From Caldithrix sp. (lineage in GTDB: Bacteria; Zhuqueibacterota; Zhuqueibacteria; Oceanimicrobiales; Oceanimicrobiaceae), in contig SMXE01000209.1 in assembly GCA_004357015.1 (NCBI GenBank), forward strand, positions 1 through 5,918: 5,918 nt of DNA, read 5' to 3'. Positions 1 to 5,786 of the stretch are shown here, piece by piece (the stretch's first letter is position 1; each line of letters opens with the position of its first letter). A program made the position numbers and the translations under genes. Under the pieces are notes generated by a model. That model saw only the letters and a program-made list of their open reading frames with translations. It did no database searches and had not been told where the DNA came from.

Positions 1-5
1 CTCAC

Positions 6-125
6 GTGTCATTTCGAGCGAGGGACGAGTCGAGAAATCTGACCTGTGCCGACAACGCTGCTCGTTCAACTAACCGGCGCGGCAAAGTGCCTGCGCCAGA
101 TTTCTCGCTCGCCTCGAAATCACAC
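6..125. repeat. Imperfect long inverted repeat (REP-like intergenic palindromic element)
   Basis: The left arm (6-41) and right arm (97-125) are imperfect reverse complements. Both contain GTGT, one mismatch, then ATTTCGAG at the outer end and CGAGAAATCTG at the inner end. The centre of the left arm is longer (CGAGGGACGAGT) than that of the right (GCGAG, read on the minus strand). About 55 nt separate the arms and include a second, GC-rich hairpin. The element starts about 18 nt after the stop codon of the alpha/beta hydrolase, so it would fold in the 3' end of that transcript. The TTTCGAG...GAGAAATCT sequence resembles dispersed intergenic repeats I know from Bacteroidota and FCB-group genomes. 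That family assignment is recollection, not a search. No open reading frame of note occupies the region. Confidence 0.7.
76..97. repeat. Nested GC-rich hairpin inside the inverted repeat
   Basis: GGCGCGGCA (76-84) pairs with TGCC (88-91) and GCGCC (93-97). This gives a nine-base-pair stem with a three-base loop (AAG) and one bulged T at 92. The hairpin abuts the inner end of the right arm. Neither strand shows a following run of T, so it is not a standard intrinsic terminator. It could still stabilise the 3' end of the hydrolase transcript or form part of the repeat element. Confidence 0.55.
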
Positions 126-142
126 CCCTTTTAGTCATGCCA

Positions 143-964
143 TCAAACTCCACCTACCTGCAAGGCCGCTATGAATTTCCTGAAACGCTCAAAATACGCC
201 TGCCCACCCACAACGTAGGTGTCGTTGTGGTCCGCCCCGGCGATTTCATAAAACTCCTTTGGCTCGTTGGCGGCCTCGAACAACTTTTTTCCCAATTTGA
301 AGGGCACGGTGCGATCTCGTGTGCCGTGCAAAAAGAGAATTGGCACGTGAATGTTCCTGATTTTGCTAATCGAGTCAAATTTTATCTGTGTCACGAGGTG
401 CACGGGGATGAAACCGAACATGCTCCTGGCCATGTCCGTTCCGGAAGAGAAGGTAGATTCGAGAATCAAGCCGGCGCAGTCTCGTTTTGCTGCCAGGTCC
501 ACCGCCACAGCGCCGCCGAGGGAGCGGCCGAAGATAAAGAGGCCAGACGGGTTAACGCCCTTTTCGCCGGTTAAATAATCGTACGCCGCCACAGCATCGA
601 GGTAAACTCCCTGTTCGTTGGGCGAGCCCTGGCTTTTGCCGTAGCCACGGTAATCGAAGATGAAAATATTGAGAGGAAGTTTTGCGAGACGTGCCATGTT
701 GTCCAGCCGGTCCGAAATGTTGCCGGCGTTGCCGTGGCACCAGAGCAGCGTCGCCGCCGCGCTGTCTTGCTGCAGATACCAGCCGTGCAACGTCACGCCG
801 TCCGCGGCTTCAAAGGTGCAGTCTGCAAGTTCGAGTCCGAACGCTTCCGGGTGCCAGTACCCTTGCGGGTACTTGAACGGCACAAATACGATCCGGTTTT
901 CGAATGTCCGAATGAGCAGCAGAAATACCACGAACAGAAGGACAAGCGTCAGTAGAAATTTCAC
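143..964 (-). CDS. Membrane-anchored alpha/beta hydrolase (Bem46/ABHD13-like serine hydrolase)
   Basis: This 273-residue protein has the alpha/beta hydrolase fold and resembles the Bem46/YfhR/ABHD13 group. Residues 3-18 are strongly hydrophobic and end before Arg19, giving an uncleaved signal anchor or signal peptide. The catalytic domain is therefore probably outside the membrane or tethered to it. The oxyanion-type motif CHGNAGN is at 76-82 and DYRGYGKSQG at 104-113. The nucleophile elbow GRSLGG (146-151) supplies Ser148. Asp217 in HGTRDRTVP and His246 in GADHND complete the triad. The substrate is unknown; family members are usually annotated as esterases, lipases or peptidase-like hydrolases. 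The GTG start overlaps the stop of the upstream pyrophosphohydrolase (GTGA, 961-964) and has an AAGGG ribosome site eight bases upstream, so translation is probably coupled. Family is confident; function is not. Confidence 0.9.
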   Translation of the reverse strand: MKFLLTLVLLFVVFLLLIRTFENRIVFVPFKYPQGYWHPEAFGLELADCTFEAADGVTLHGWYLQQDSAAATLLWCHGNAGNISDRLDNMARLAKLPLNIFIFDYRGYGKSQGSPNEQGVYLDAVAAYDYLTGEKGVNPSGLFIFGRSLGGAVAVDLAAKRDCAGLILESTFSSGTDMARSMFGFIPVHLVTQIKFDSISKIRNIHVPILFLHGTRDRTVPFKLGKKLFEAANEPKEFYEIAGADHNDTYVVGGQAYFERFRKFIAALQVGGV

Positions 965-1350
965 GATTTTCGCCCTTTCTGCAGCTCGGTGTATTTCAGG
1001 TTTTTTCCCTTCGCCAGTTCCACCGGATATCTCTCCCGCGCAATCTCGAGTTTCTCGCGGAACGCTTCGCTTAGCTGGATATCAAGATGATCGCTGAGCG
1101 CCAGAACGAAATAGAAGATATCCGCAAGCTCATGGCACACTTCTTTAAGAGCAGCCGGGTCGGCGAGCAATTGGGTTACTTCGTCCACTGACTTGAAGCG
1201 AAAATGCTCGAGCAATTCCGCAGCTTCAATGGACAAACCGATGGCGAGATCTTTGCCGTTATGGAACTGCCGCCAATCCCGCTCTTCGACAAAGGACCGG
1301 ACGAGATCTTTCAGTTCGGAGATCGTGGTTTCAGAATCAGATTTCGGCAT
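961..1350 (-). CDS. MazG-like nucleotide pyrophosphohydrolase (RS21-C6/dCTPase type)
   Basis: This 129-residue, all-helical protein matches short single-domain members of the MazG-like NTP-PPase superfamily, closest in pattern to the RS21-C6/dCTP pyrophosphatase group. Such enzymes hydrolyse (d)NTPs to the monophosphate and pyrophosphate, cleansing the pool of modified or surplus nucleotides. Visible marks are ERDWRQFHNGKDLA (23-36), which lines the base pocket in this group, and the magnesium-binding acidic residues Glu42 and Glu45 (SIEAAELLEHF) with Glu74 and Asp77 (HELADIFYF). The conserved C-terminal segment REKLEIARERYPVELAKG is at 98-115. The exact substrate cannot be read from sequence. 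It is the first gene of a two-gene unit with the alpha/beta hydrolase, preceded by a candidate promoter and by the terminator of the upstream operon. The ATG start has no strong Shine-Dalgarno sequence. Confidence 0.9.
   Translation of the reverse strand: MPKSDSETTISELKDLVRSFVEERDWRQFHNGKDLAIGLSIEAAELLEHFRFKSVDEVTQLLADPAALKEVCHELADIFYFVLALSDHLDIQLSEAFREKLEIARERYPVELAKGKNLKYTELQKGRKS
973..977 (-). promoter_or_regulatory. Ribosome binding site supporting the GTG start of the alpha/beta hydrolase
   Basis: AAGGG on the minus strand lies inside the last codons of the pyrophosphohydrolase gene, eight bases upstream of the GTG at 964-962. With the GTGA stop/start overlap, this supports GTG as the true start and suggests translational coupling. 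Confidence 0.6.
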
Positions 1351-1367
1351 TGCGTTCGTGGTTCCGT

Positions 1368-1396
1368 ATTTTGGCCAGCGGATTTACGCGGGTCAA
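1368..1396 (-). promoter_or_regulatory. Candidate sigma70-type promoter for the pyrophosphohydrolase-hydrolase unit
   Basis: On the minus strand a -35-like TTGACC (1396-1391) and a -10-like CAAAAT (1373-1368) are separated by 17 bases. The matches are five of six and four of six to consensus. The site lies between the upstream terminator and the ATG at 1350, where a promoter is expected. The implied leader is only about ten bases, consistent with the lack of a strong ribosome site. The -10 box is weak. Confidence 0.4.
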
Positions 1397-1424
1397 ATGA
1401 TTGCAAAATCTGCGTAGGTCCATG

Positions 1425-1456
1425 GCAAAACAAAAAAGGCTCAAAAAATGAGCCTT
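1425..1456 (-). terminator. Intrinsic terminator downstream of the thiol peroxidase gene
   Basis: Read on the minus strand, AAGGCTCA (1456-1449) and TGAGCCTT (1443-1436) form a perfect eight-base-pair stem with a loop of five T. The stem runs into a T-rich tract, TTTTGTTTTG, continuing to about 1426. It starts 28 bases after the tpx stop codon. On the plus strand the stem is not followed by T residues, so it acts in one direction. It separates the five-gene series from the two-gene unit that follows. Confidence 0.88.
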
Positions 1457-1483
1457 GCAACAAATTTTCCTTGCGTCAGATCT

Positions 1484-2020
1484 CTACCCGGCAATATTCT
1501 TGACCGCGGCCAGCGCTGCGTCGTAGTCCGGGTGCTGACTCACTTCGGGCACATACTGGACGTACTGGACAATGTCGTTTTGATCCAGCAGGAAAACCGC
1601 GCGACTCAGGAGACGGAATTCCTGGCTGTGCGTGCCGTAGGCGTCACCGAAACTCATATCGCGATGATCGGACAGTGTCTTGATGTTGTTAGCGTTGGCG
1701 GCGGCGCACCAGCGGCCCAGCGCAAAGGGTAGGTCGCAACTGATGGTGTAAACCACGACATTGTCCTGGAATCCGGCCGCCTCTGCATTGAAGCGCTTCG
1801 CTTCGGCATCGCAGACGGGTGTATCCAGTGAAGGAAGCGAGAGCAGCAAGCGCACTTTGCCACTGTCGGTTGCCAGATTTACTTCTGACAGATCGCCGGC
1901 CAGCACCGTGAAATCGGGGGCTTTGTCGCCCACTTTTATCTTCGAATCCATAAGCGTCAGAAGTTTCCTTTGAAATGCAACGACAACGGGAAATATAAAC
2001 GTTTTGCTCTGCTCTTGCAA
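1484..2020 (-). CDS. tpx: Thiol peroxidase (atypical 2-Cys peroxiredoxin, Tpx)
   Basis: Tpx reduces hydrogen and alkyl peroxides in the cytoplasm, using thioredoxin as electron donor. The family core is clear: KVGDKAPDFTVL (29-40), the peroxidatic motif SLDTPVC with Thr67 and Cys70, SCDLPFALGRWC with the resolving Cys105, SDHRDMSFGDAYG (117-129) and the conserved Arg140 in LLSRAVFLLD. The 35-residue spacing of the two catalytic cysteines agrees with the family. An extra cysteine, Cys95, stands where ISADLPF usually has Ala. The start is uncertain. A TTG at 2020 gives 178 residues and begins seven bases after the usp stop. An ATG at 1951 gives 155 residues and lies about 14 bases after an AAAGGAAA. 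Residues before that ATG (AFQRKLLTL) align without gaps to the N-terminal hairpin usual in Tpx (TFKGGPVTL type), favouring the upstream start. It is the last gene before the terminator. Confidence 0.93.
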   Translation of the reverse strand: MQEQSKTFIFPVVVAFQRKLLTLMDSKIKVGDKAPDFTVLAGDLSEVNLATDSGKVRLLLSLPSLDTPVCDAEAKRFNAEAAGFQDNVVVYTISCDLPFALGRWCAAANANNIKTLSDHRDMSFGDAYGTHSQEFRLLSRAVFLLDQNDIVQYVQYVPEVSQHPDYDAALAAVKNIAG

Positions 2021-2027
2021 GCGAAAT

Positions 2028-2495
2028 TCACTCTGAGTCGATGATGCGGACTTCGCATCGGACCCTTTTCTGCAGGGCGTTGGCCAGGGAACCGAAGATG
2101 AGGCGGGACAGGCTGGAGCGTTTGCGCCGACTGATGAAGATCAGGTCCGGATTCTCGAGCGTTACTATTTTCAATGTTTGCTCAAGGATTGCACCGCTCT
2201 TGATAATCGAACGCACCTTCACGTCTTCCTTCTTTGCCTGCTCCTCGATCTCTGAGGTTCTGGCTTCAGACTGCAATTTGTATTCCCGCAAAAGTGACAT
2301 GTAAAGCTGCTCTGACGGCTTCCCGCCGATCCAGCCTTCATCGGTCAATTTATTGACGATGTTCTCGGCGAATTCAATATCCAGGACAAACAGCACCACC
2401 AGCTCAGCCCGGTTCTGTTTCGCTATATTGATGGCTTCGCTGGCTGACTCCGGTGTGTTTCTGAGAAAAGAGAGAATGAGCAATATCTTTTTCAT
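2028..2495 (-). CDS. UspA-like universal stress protein with degenerate ATP-binding motif
   Basis: This 155-residue protein has the alternating strand/helix pattern of the Usp domain: MKKILLILSF (1-10), ELVVLFVLDI (31-40), VKVRSIIKSG (92-101), PDLIFISRRKRSSLSRLIFGSLANALQKRVRCEVRII (116-152). Usp proteins are cytoplasmic, usually dimeric, stress-linked regulators; many bind ATP. The ATP motif of binding members (G-x2-G-x9-G-S/T) is eroded. The first two glycines are replaced by Ser and Lys, and only the final Gly-Ser (135-136) remains, so ATP binding is doubtful. A charged helical stretch (about 70-91) is longer than usual. The chosen ATG lies eight bases after the permease stop, with GAAG six bases upstream. 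An in-frame TTG at 2507 would give a four-base overlap with the permease. Usp genes often sit next to transporters, so a regulatory link to the permease is plausible but inferred. Confidence 0.87.
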   Translation of the reverse strand: MKKILLILSFLRNTPESASEAINIAKQNRAELVVLFVLDIEFAENIVNKLTDEGWIGGKPSEQLYMSLLREYKLQSEARTSEIEEQAKKEDVKVRSIIKSGAILEQTLKIVTLENPDLIFISRRKRSSLSRLIFGSLANALQKRVRCEVRIIDSE

Positions 2496-2503
2496 TTTAA
2501 TCT

Positions 2504-3931
2504 TCAAAAGTTAAAGCCAATTAACGGCCAGTAAAACAGAATTGAAACCATAAAAATTGCCAGGGCAAAAAGTTTGAGGATCATGCCCGCAACGATTGTG
2601 TCTTTGAGTTCGACAAAACCCGATGAGTAGGCGATGGCTGTTGCCGGCGTGCCCATGGGCAATTGAAAGGCGAGGCCAGAGGGGATGGTCAGCGCCATGG
2701 TGACCAGGCGCGGGTCCATGTCAAATGTTGTTCCCAGGCTAAGGGCGAGCGGCATCATGAGCGCCACCACCGCCGTGTTGCTGATGGCCTCGGTGAGGAA
2801 CAATGCGATGAAGGATAGCGCCAGAATCAAGCCAAAGCCGGTACTCACAAAAGTGCCCAGTGACTTATCGGCCAGCCATTGCGCCGCCCCGGTCATTTCC
2901 ATAGCAAAGCCAAGGCAAATAGCGCCGCCGTACATTAGAAAAATGCCCCAGTTTACATCCTCCTCTACTTCCTTCCAATCCAAAAGCCGAAACAGAAAGG
3001 CAATGACAACCGCAGCGATGGCGATATTGGCCAGTCCCAGTTGCTCCCCGAACGCGATCCAGGCGGCAATGGTCATGACCATCAACAGGCCAAGGGCGCG
3101 CTCGCGCTGCGTGATCCTTCCCATGCGCAGTTGCTTGTTCCTGAGCGCGGATTGCGCCGCGCTGATATCCTTGATTTCTGATGGAAACATTTTGATAAGC
3201 ACAAAGTAGGCCAGGCCCACCATCGCTATAACGGTGGGCATTGCGGCCAGGGACCAGTGCAGAAACCCAATGCTTTGGCCAGTGGTCTGCCGCAAAATGC
3301 CCAGCGCCAGCGGGGCACGCGCGCCACCCAGGAACGTGGCGATACCGCCGATAATGCACCCCCAGGTCATCGCAAGAAAGAGCGCTTTGCCGTAGTTGCT
3401 TTTTTGTGGCACCAATTTCAGTGCATCCACTACTTCGAGCACGATAGGAAACATCATAGCCGCCACCGCGTGTTCCGACATCCAGAAGGACATGAAGCAG
3501 GGCAGGCACAGGAAGCTCAGGATCAGATAATTCGGTGACTTGCCAAGATACCGCAGCGCCAATACCGCAAGGCGGGTACTCAGGCCCGAACGCATGATTC
3601 CGGAAGCGAGCACGAACGCTCCCAGAATGAAGAAGATCGCCTCATTGCCAAAAAGGGCGTAGGATTGCCTCGTGGTCAAAACACCGGCAAGAGGGAAGAG
3701 GATGATGACCAGCAAGCTGGTGATCATCAACGGCAGCACGTGGGTGACCCAGAGTGTGATGGCCACCAGGAAAATAGCGATGGACTTTTGCGCCTCCGGT
3801 GTGAGGCCCTCCGGCGTCGGCATCAGAGCGATTGTCAGGAACATCCCGATGGTAAACAAGATGACAGCCGGCCGCGCGCCGCGGCGAATGAAGCTCATGA
3901 GAGTTATGGAATCGTTTTGGTAATCTGTCAC
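2504..3931 (-). CDS. DASS/SLC13-family anion permease (divalent anion symporter-like), divergent binding site
   Basis: This 475-residue integral membrane protein has about 11-14 hydrophobic segments and the two-fold repeat of the divalent anion/sodium symporter (ArsB/NhaD) superfamily. Family members carry dicarboxylates, citrate, sulfate or related anions. Marks include LPLMITSLLVIILFPLAG (66-83), FFILGAFVLASG (100-111), GGIATFLGG (195-203), MYGGAICLGFAMEMTGAAQWLA (333-354) and the second-repeat motif ISNTAVVALMMP (383-394). The first-repeat motif, normally SNT, reads SEH (152-154). The following sodium-site loop, usually G-x-P-P-N-like, reads GGARAP (202-207). The second-repeat loop is MGTPAT (426-431). 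Substrate and ion coupling therefore cannot be transferred from characterised members. The GTG start follows a GGGAAG four bases or fewer upstream; an ATG at 3898 is the alternative and would remove 11 residues. The stop lies eight bases before the usp ATG. Confidence 0.9.
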   Translation of the reverse strand: MTDYQNDSITLMSFIRRGARPAVILFTIGMFLTIALMPTPEGLTPEAQKSIAIFLVAITLWVTHVLPLMITSLLVIILFPLAGVLTTRQSYALFGNEAIFFILGAFVLASGIMRSGLSTRLAVLALRYLGKSPNYLILSFLCLPCFMSFWMSEHAVAAMMFPIVLEVVDALKLVPQKSNYGKALFLAMTWGCIIGGIATFLGGARAPLALGILRQTTGQSIGFLHWSLAAMPTVIAMVGLAYFVLIKMFPSEIKDISAAQSALRNKQLRMGRITQRERALGLLMVMTIAAWIAFGEQLGLANIAIAAVVIAFLFRLLDWKEVEEDVNWGIFLMYGGAICLGFAMEMTGAAQWLADKSLGTFVSTGFGLILALSFIALFLTEAISNTAVVALMMPLALSLGTTFDMDPRLVTMALTIPSGLAFQLPMGTPATAIAYSSGFVELKDTIVAGMILKLFALAIFMVSILFYWPLIGFNF

Positions 3932-3971
3932 GTCTTCCCGTCAGGTAGTTTATGAGTTGCGTGGTCCGGCG

Positions 3972-4808
3972 TCATGACCAGTCGATGAATTGAGTTCGTT
4001 TGGCGGGCTGGCAGGCAGGACAAAAAAATGTATCATAACCGAGAACGCCTGCTCTGCGAATCGTCGTTTGGCAACGCGGGCACGGCATGTCCTTCTTGTT
4101 TCGCACTTTTACGTGACTGCGCACCTTTACCTCCAGCGGCTGCTGTGCTCTCTCTACCTCAGCGATGCCCCAAGCAATAACCGTGTTGATGCTTTGATGC
4201 AATCGATCGACCTCCTCCGGAGCAAGTTGGTTGCAAAAGGTTTTCGGGTGAATGCGGCCATCAAACAAGATCTCGTCGGCATAGCAGTTGCCGATGGCGC
4301 TCAACCTGGTTTGATCCATCAAGAACACACGCACTTGCTTGCGCTGGCCTGCAATGAGTTTTCGAAAACACTCAAGCGTAAAGTCGCTGCTTAGAATGTT
4401 TACCCCCTGCTGCGAATAACGTGGGATCTGTTCGTAACGGCCGGCAGGAATTAGATATGCCTTGCCCATTTTTTTGTCATCAAGATAGTGCAGGGCGGCG
4501 CCATTATCGAGATATAAAGAAAAACACAGTCCTTTTCCCGTGTTGGCGTCTTGGGCGGCATACATGAAGCGGCCAGCCAGCATGGGGTGAATAACCAGCT
4601 CGCAATCGTTCTCGAACCCGAAATTCATGAAGGGGCCATGTCTGTGTATTTTTGTAAAGCGAGTCCGGGTGAGGGCTTTTTCAAAACCCTCTTGCAGTAA
4701 AATCCGGAGCACGACGGGTTGCTTAACCTTAATGGCAAGAATCTCACGGCCGCTCAGGTATTCAGCCAGCTTTGTTTCGAGATAAACAAGGTCAGGGAGT
4801 TCGGGCAT
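3972..4808 (-). CDS. Fpg/Nei (H2TH) family DNA glycosylase, divergent
   Basis: This 278-residue protein is a base-excision repair enzyme of the Fpg/Nei family, which removes oxidised bases and nicks the resulting abasic site. The start is fixed by chemistry: MPELPD places Pro2 as the N-terminal nucleophile with Glu3 beside it. A TTG nine bases upstream would bury the proline. HPMLAGRF (74-81) corresponds to the lesion-void loop region. The helix-two-turn-helix segment (about 155-190) contains IGNCYADEILFDGRIHPKT with Asn174. The zinc finger is complete: C243-x2-C246-x16-C263-x2-C266. Two usual residues are absent. The Lys of the RRGK(Y/F) turn reads Pro59 in HRHGPF, and the zinc-finger Arg reads Tyr258 in GYDTFFC. 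The protein may belong to a less studied branch, so substrate specificity (8-oxoguanine or oxidised pyrimidines) is open. It begins 12 bases after the amidohydrolase stop. Confidence 0.9.
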   Translation of the reverse strand: MPELPDLVYLETKLAEYLSGREILAIKVKQPVVLRILLQEGFEKALTRTRFTKIHRHGPFMNFGFENDCELVIHPMLAGRFMYAAQDANTGKGLCFSLYLDNGAALHYLDDKKMGKAYLIPAGRYEQIPRYSQQGVNILSSDFTLECFRKLIAGQRKQVRVFLMDQTRLSAIGNCYADEILFDGRIHPKTFCNQLAPEEVDRLHQSINTVIAWGIAEVERAQQPLEVKVRSHVKVRNKKDMPCPRCQTTIRRAGVLGYDTFFCPACQPAKRTQFIDWS

Positions 4809-4820
4809 GGCCGGCAACTC

Positions 4821-5732
4821 TCAAGGGGTGAGATTCAGAATTCTGGCGAGGTTGGCACCGAAGATCATTTTCATTTCGCTTTTCGAGAGTTTGAGCGAAT
4901 CAAGAATTTCGAGTTGGGTTTCAAAAATATCTGCGCGCCAGCCGCGCGGGAAGAAGGAAGAGTCCGTCCCGAACAAGATGCGCTCGGGACCAACTGTTTC
5001 CAAAGCACGCCGGAACACTTCCTTTAGCGTGAGTGGCGGCGTGATCCAGGTGTTTGAACTCGAGGTATCGAAATAAACGTTTCGGTGCGCTGCGGCGACT
5101 TTGAGTGCCTCTTCAAAACGCCCGCCGCCAAAATGCGGGATGATAAAGTTCACCTCAGGAAAATCGTTTGCGGGCTTTGCCAGGTCTTCCGGGCTGGAGT
5201 ACTTGAGCTCAATATTGTCTGGCAGACCCAGCTTCTTGAAAATGGGAATGCTCAGGTTGCCAAAATGGATGAACACCGGCGCCGAAGCCGAAAACGCTTC
5301 CTCATAAATTGTGTAAGCCGCCTGGTCTGAGGCATGGAAGTGGTGCATGGCCGGAAACAGCAACACGCCCCTCATTCCCAGAATGTTCAGGGAGTAGAGT
5401 GTCTGATTGCGCACATCTGGAACGCCGGGCTCGACCATAAAGTACCCAACCAATCTGTCCGGATGATCGTTTATGGCGGCGGCCAGCAACTCGGCGTCAT
5501 TGAGTTTACTTGCAAACAGCACCTGTTTATGAACACCGTATTTATCCTGCTCAGCGACCCACCGTTTGCCCAACTTTCTGGGATCCTGCGGCGGCGGCTC
5601 CCAGCCTAATTCTTGTGCAAGTTCCTCAATGCTGCCAAACCGGTCTTTCGCAAGCTGATAAAATTGACCCAACCAACTGTGGGAAAAAAAATGTGTATGG
5701 GCATCAAAAATCTGAAAATTTTTAGGAGCCAT
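4821..5732 (-). CDS. Metal-dependent amidohydrolase (amidohydrolase_2 / ACMSD-like TIM barrel)
   Basis: This 303-residue cytoplasmic protein has the TIM-barrel metal site of the amidohydrolase-2 group, which contains hydrolases and non-oxidative decarboxylases such as ACMSD and gamma-resorcylate decarboxylase. Visible ligands are His12 and His14 (FDAHTHFF), His156 (VFIHFGN), His200 (IIPHFGGGRFEEA) and Asp257 (ILFGTDSSFFPRGW). YFDTSS (220-225) and the C-terminal MIFGANLARIL (289-299), the usual I-x-G-x-N-A-x-R/K-L ending, also fit the family. Length agrees with single-domain members. The substrate cannot be inferred. The ATG start has GAGG five bases upstream (5741-5738) and a strong promoter just before it, making this the first gene of the five-gene series. 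A run of eight A on the plus strand (Phe-Phe-Ser codons, just after His14) is a possible sequencing or slippage site, but the frame is intact. Confidence 0.88.
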   Translation of the reverse strand: MAPKNFQIFDAHTHFFSHSWLGQFYQLAKDRFGSIEELAQELGWEPPPQDPRKLGKRWVAEQDKYGVHKQVLFASKLNDAELLAAAINDHPDRLVGYFMVEPGVPDVRNQTLYSLNILGMRGVLLFPAMHHFHASDQAAYTIYEEAFSASAPVFIHFGNLSIPIFKKLGLPDNIELKYSSPEDLAKPANDFPEVNFIIPHFGGGRFEEALKVAAAHRNVYFDTSSSNTWITPPLTLKEVFRRALETVGPERILFGTDSSFFPRGWRADIFETQLEILDSLKLSKSEMKMIFGANLARILNLTP

Positions 5733-5757
5733 TCCTGCCTCGAAAATTGCGATTCAA

Positions 5758-5786
5758 AATATAAGTAAATTATGTAAGCGTTTCAA
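5758..5786 (-). promoter_or_regulatory. Sigma70-type promoter of the five-gene operon
   Basis: On the minus strand TTGAAA (5786-5781) and TATATT (5763-5758) are separated by exactly 17 bases. Each matches the sigma70 consensus at five of six positions. The spacer and flanks are A/T-rich compared with neighbouring sequence. Transcription would begin near 5751, about 19 bases before the ATG at 5732, leaving room for the GAGG ribosome site. It is the best promoter-like sequence in the window. Confidence 0.65.

Noticed and set aside
76..97. Intrinsic terminator for the alpha/beta hydrolase transcript
   Set aside because: The hairpin is strong, but neither strand has a T-tract after it, so it is reported as part of the repeat instead.
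137..574. Plus-strand open frame of 145 codons opposite the alpha/beta hydrolase
   Set aside because: It is antisense to a gene with an intact catalytic triad, has no recognisable motif, and begins without a ribosome site.
660..1097. Plus-strand open frame of 145 codons across the hydrolase/pyrophosphohydrolase junction
   Set aside because: It is antisense to two well-supported genes and its Ser/Arg/Cys-rich composition is typical of a shadow frame.
2685..3209. Plus-strand open frame of 174 codons opposite the permease
   Set aside because: It is the complement of hydrophobic permease codons and shows no protein family features.
2865..3509. Minus-strand open frame of 214 codons inside the permease gene
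   Set aside because: It is a shifted frame of the permease, whose own frame has clear membrane segments and family motifs. This frame is rich in Arg, Gly, Cys and His with no recognisable domain.
4806..4817. TTG start for the glycosylase nine bases upstream of the ATG
   Set aside because: Fpg/Nei catalysis uses the proline directly after the initiator Met, so the start must be the ATG at 4808.
5685..5697. Programmed frameshift at the run of eight A in the amidohydrolase gene
   Set aside because: The zero frame is intact through all metal ligands to the C-terminus, and no alternative frame gives a meaningful product. A homopolymer alone is not evidence.
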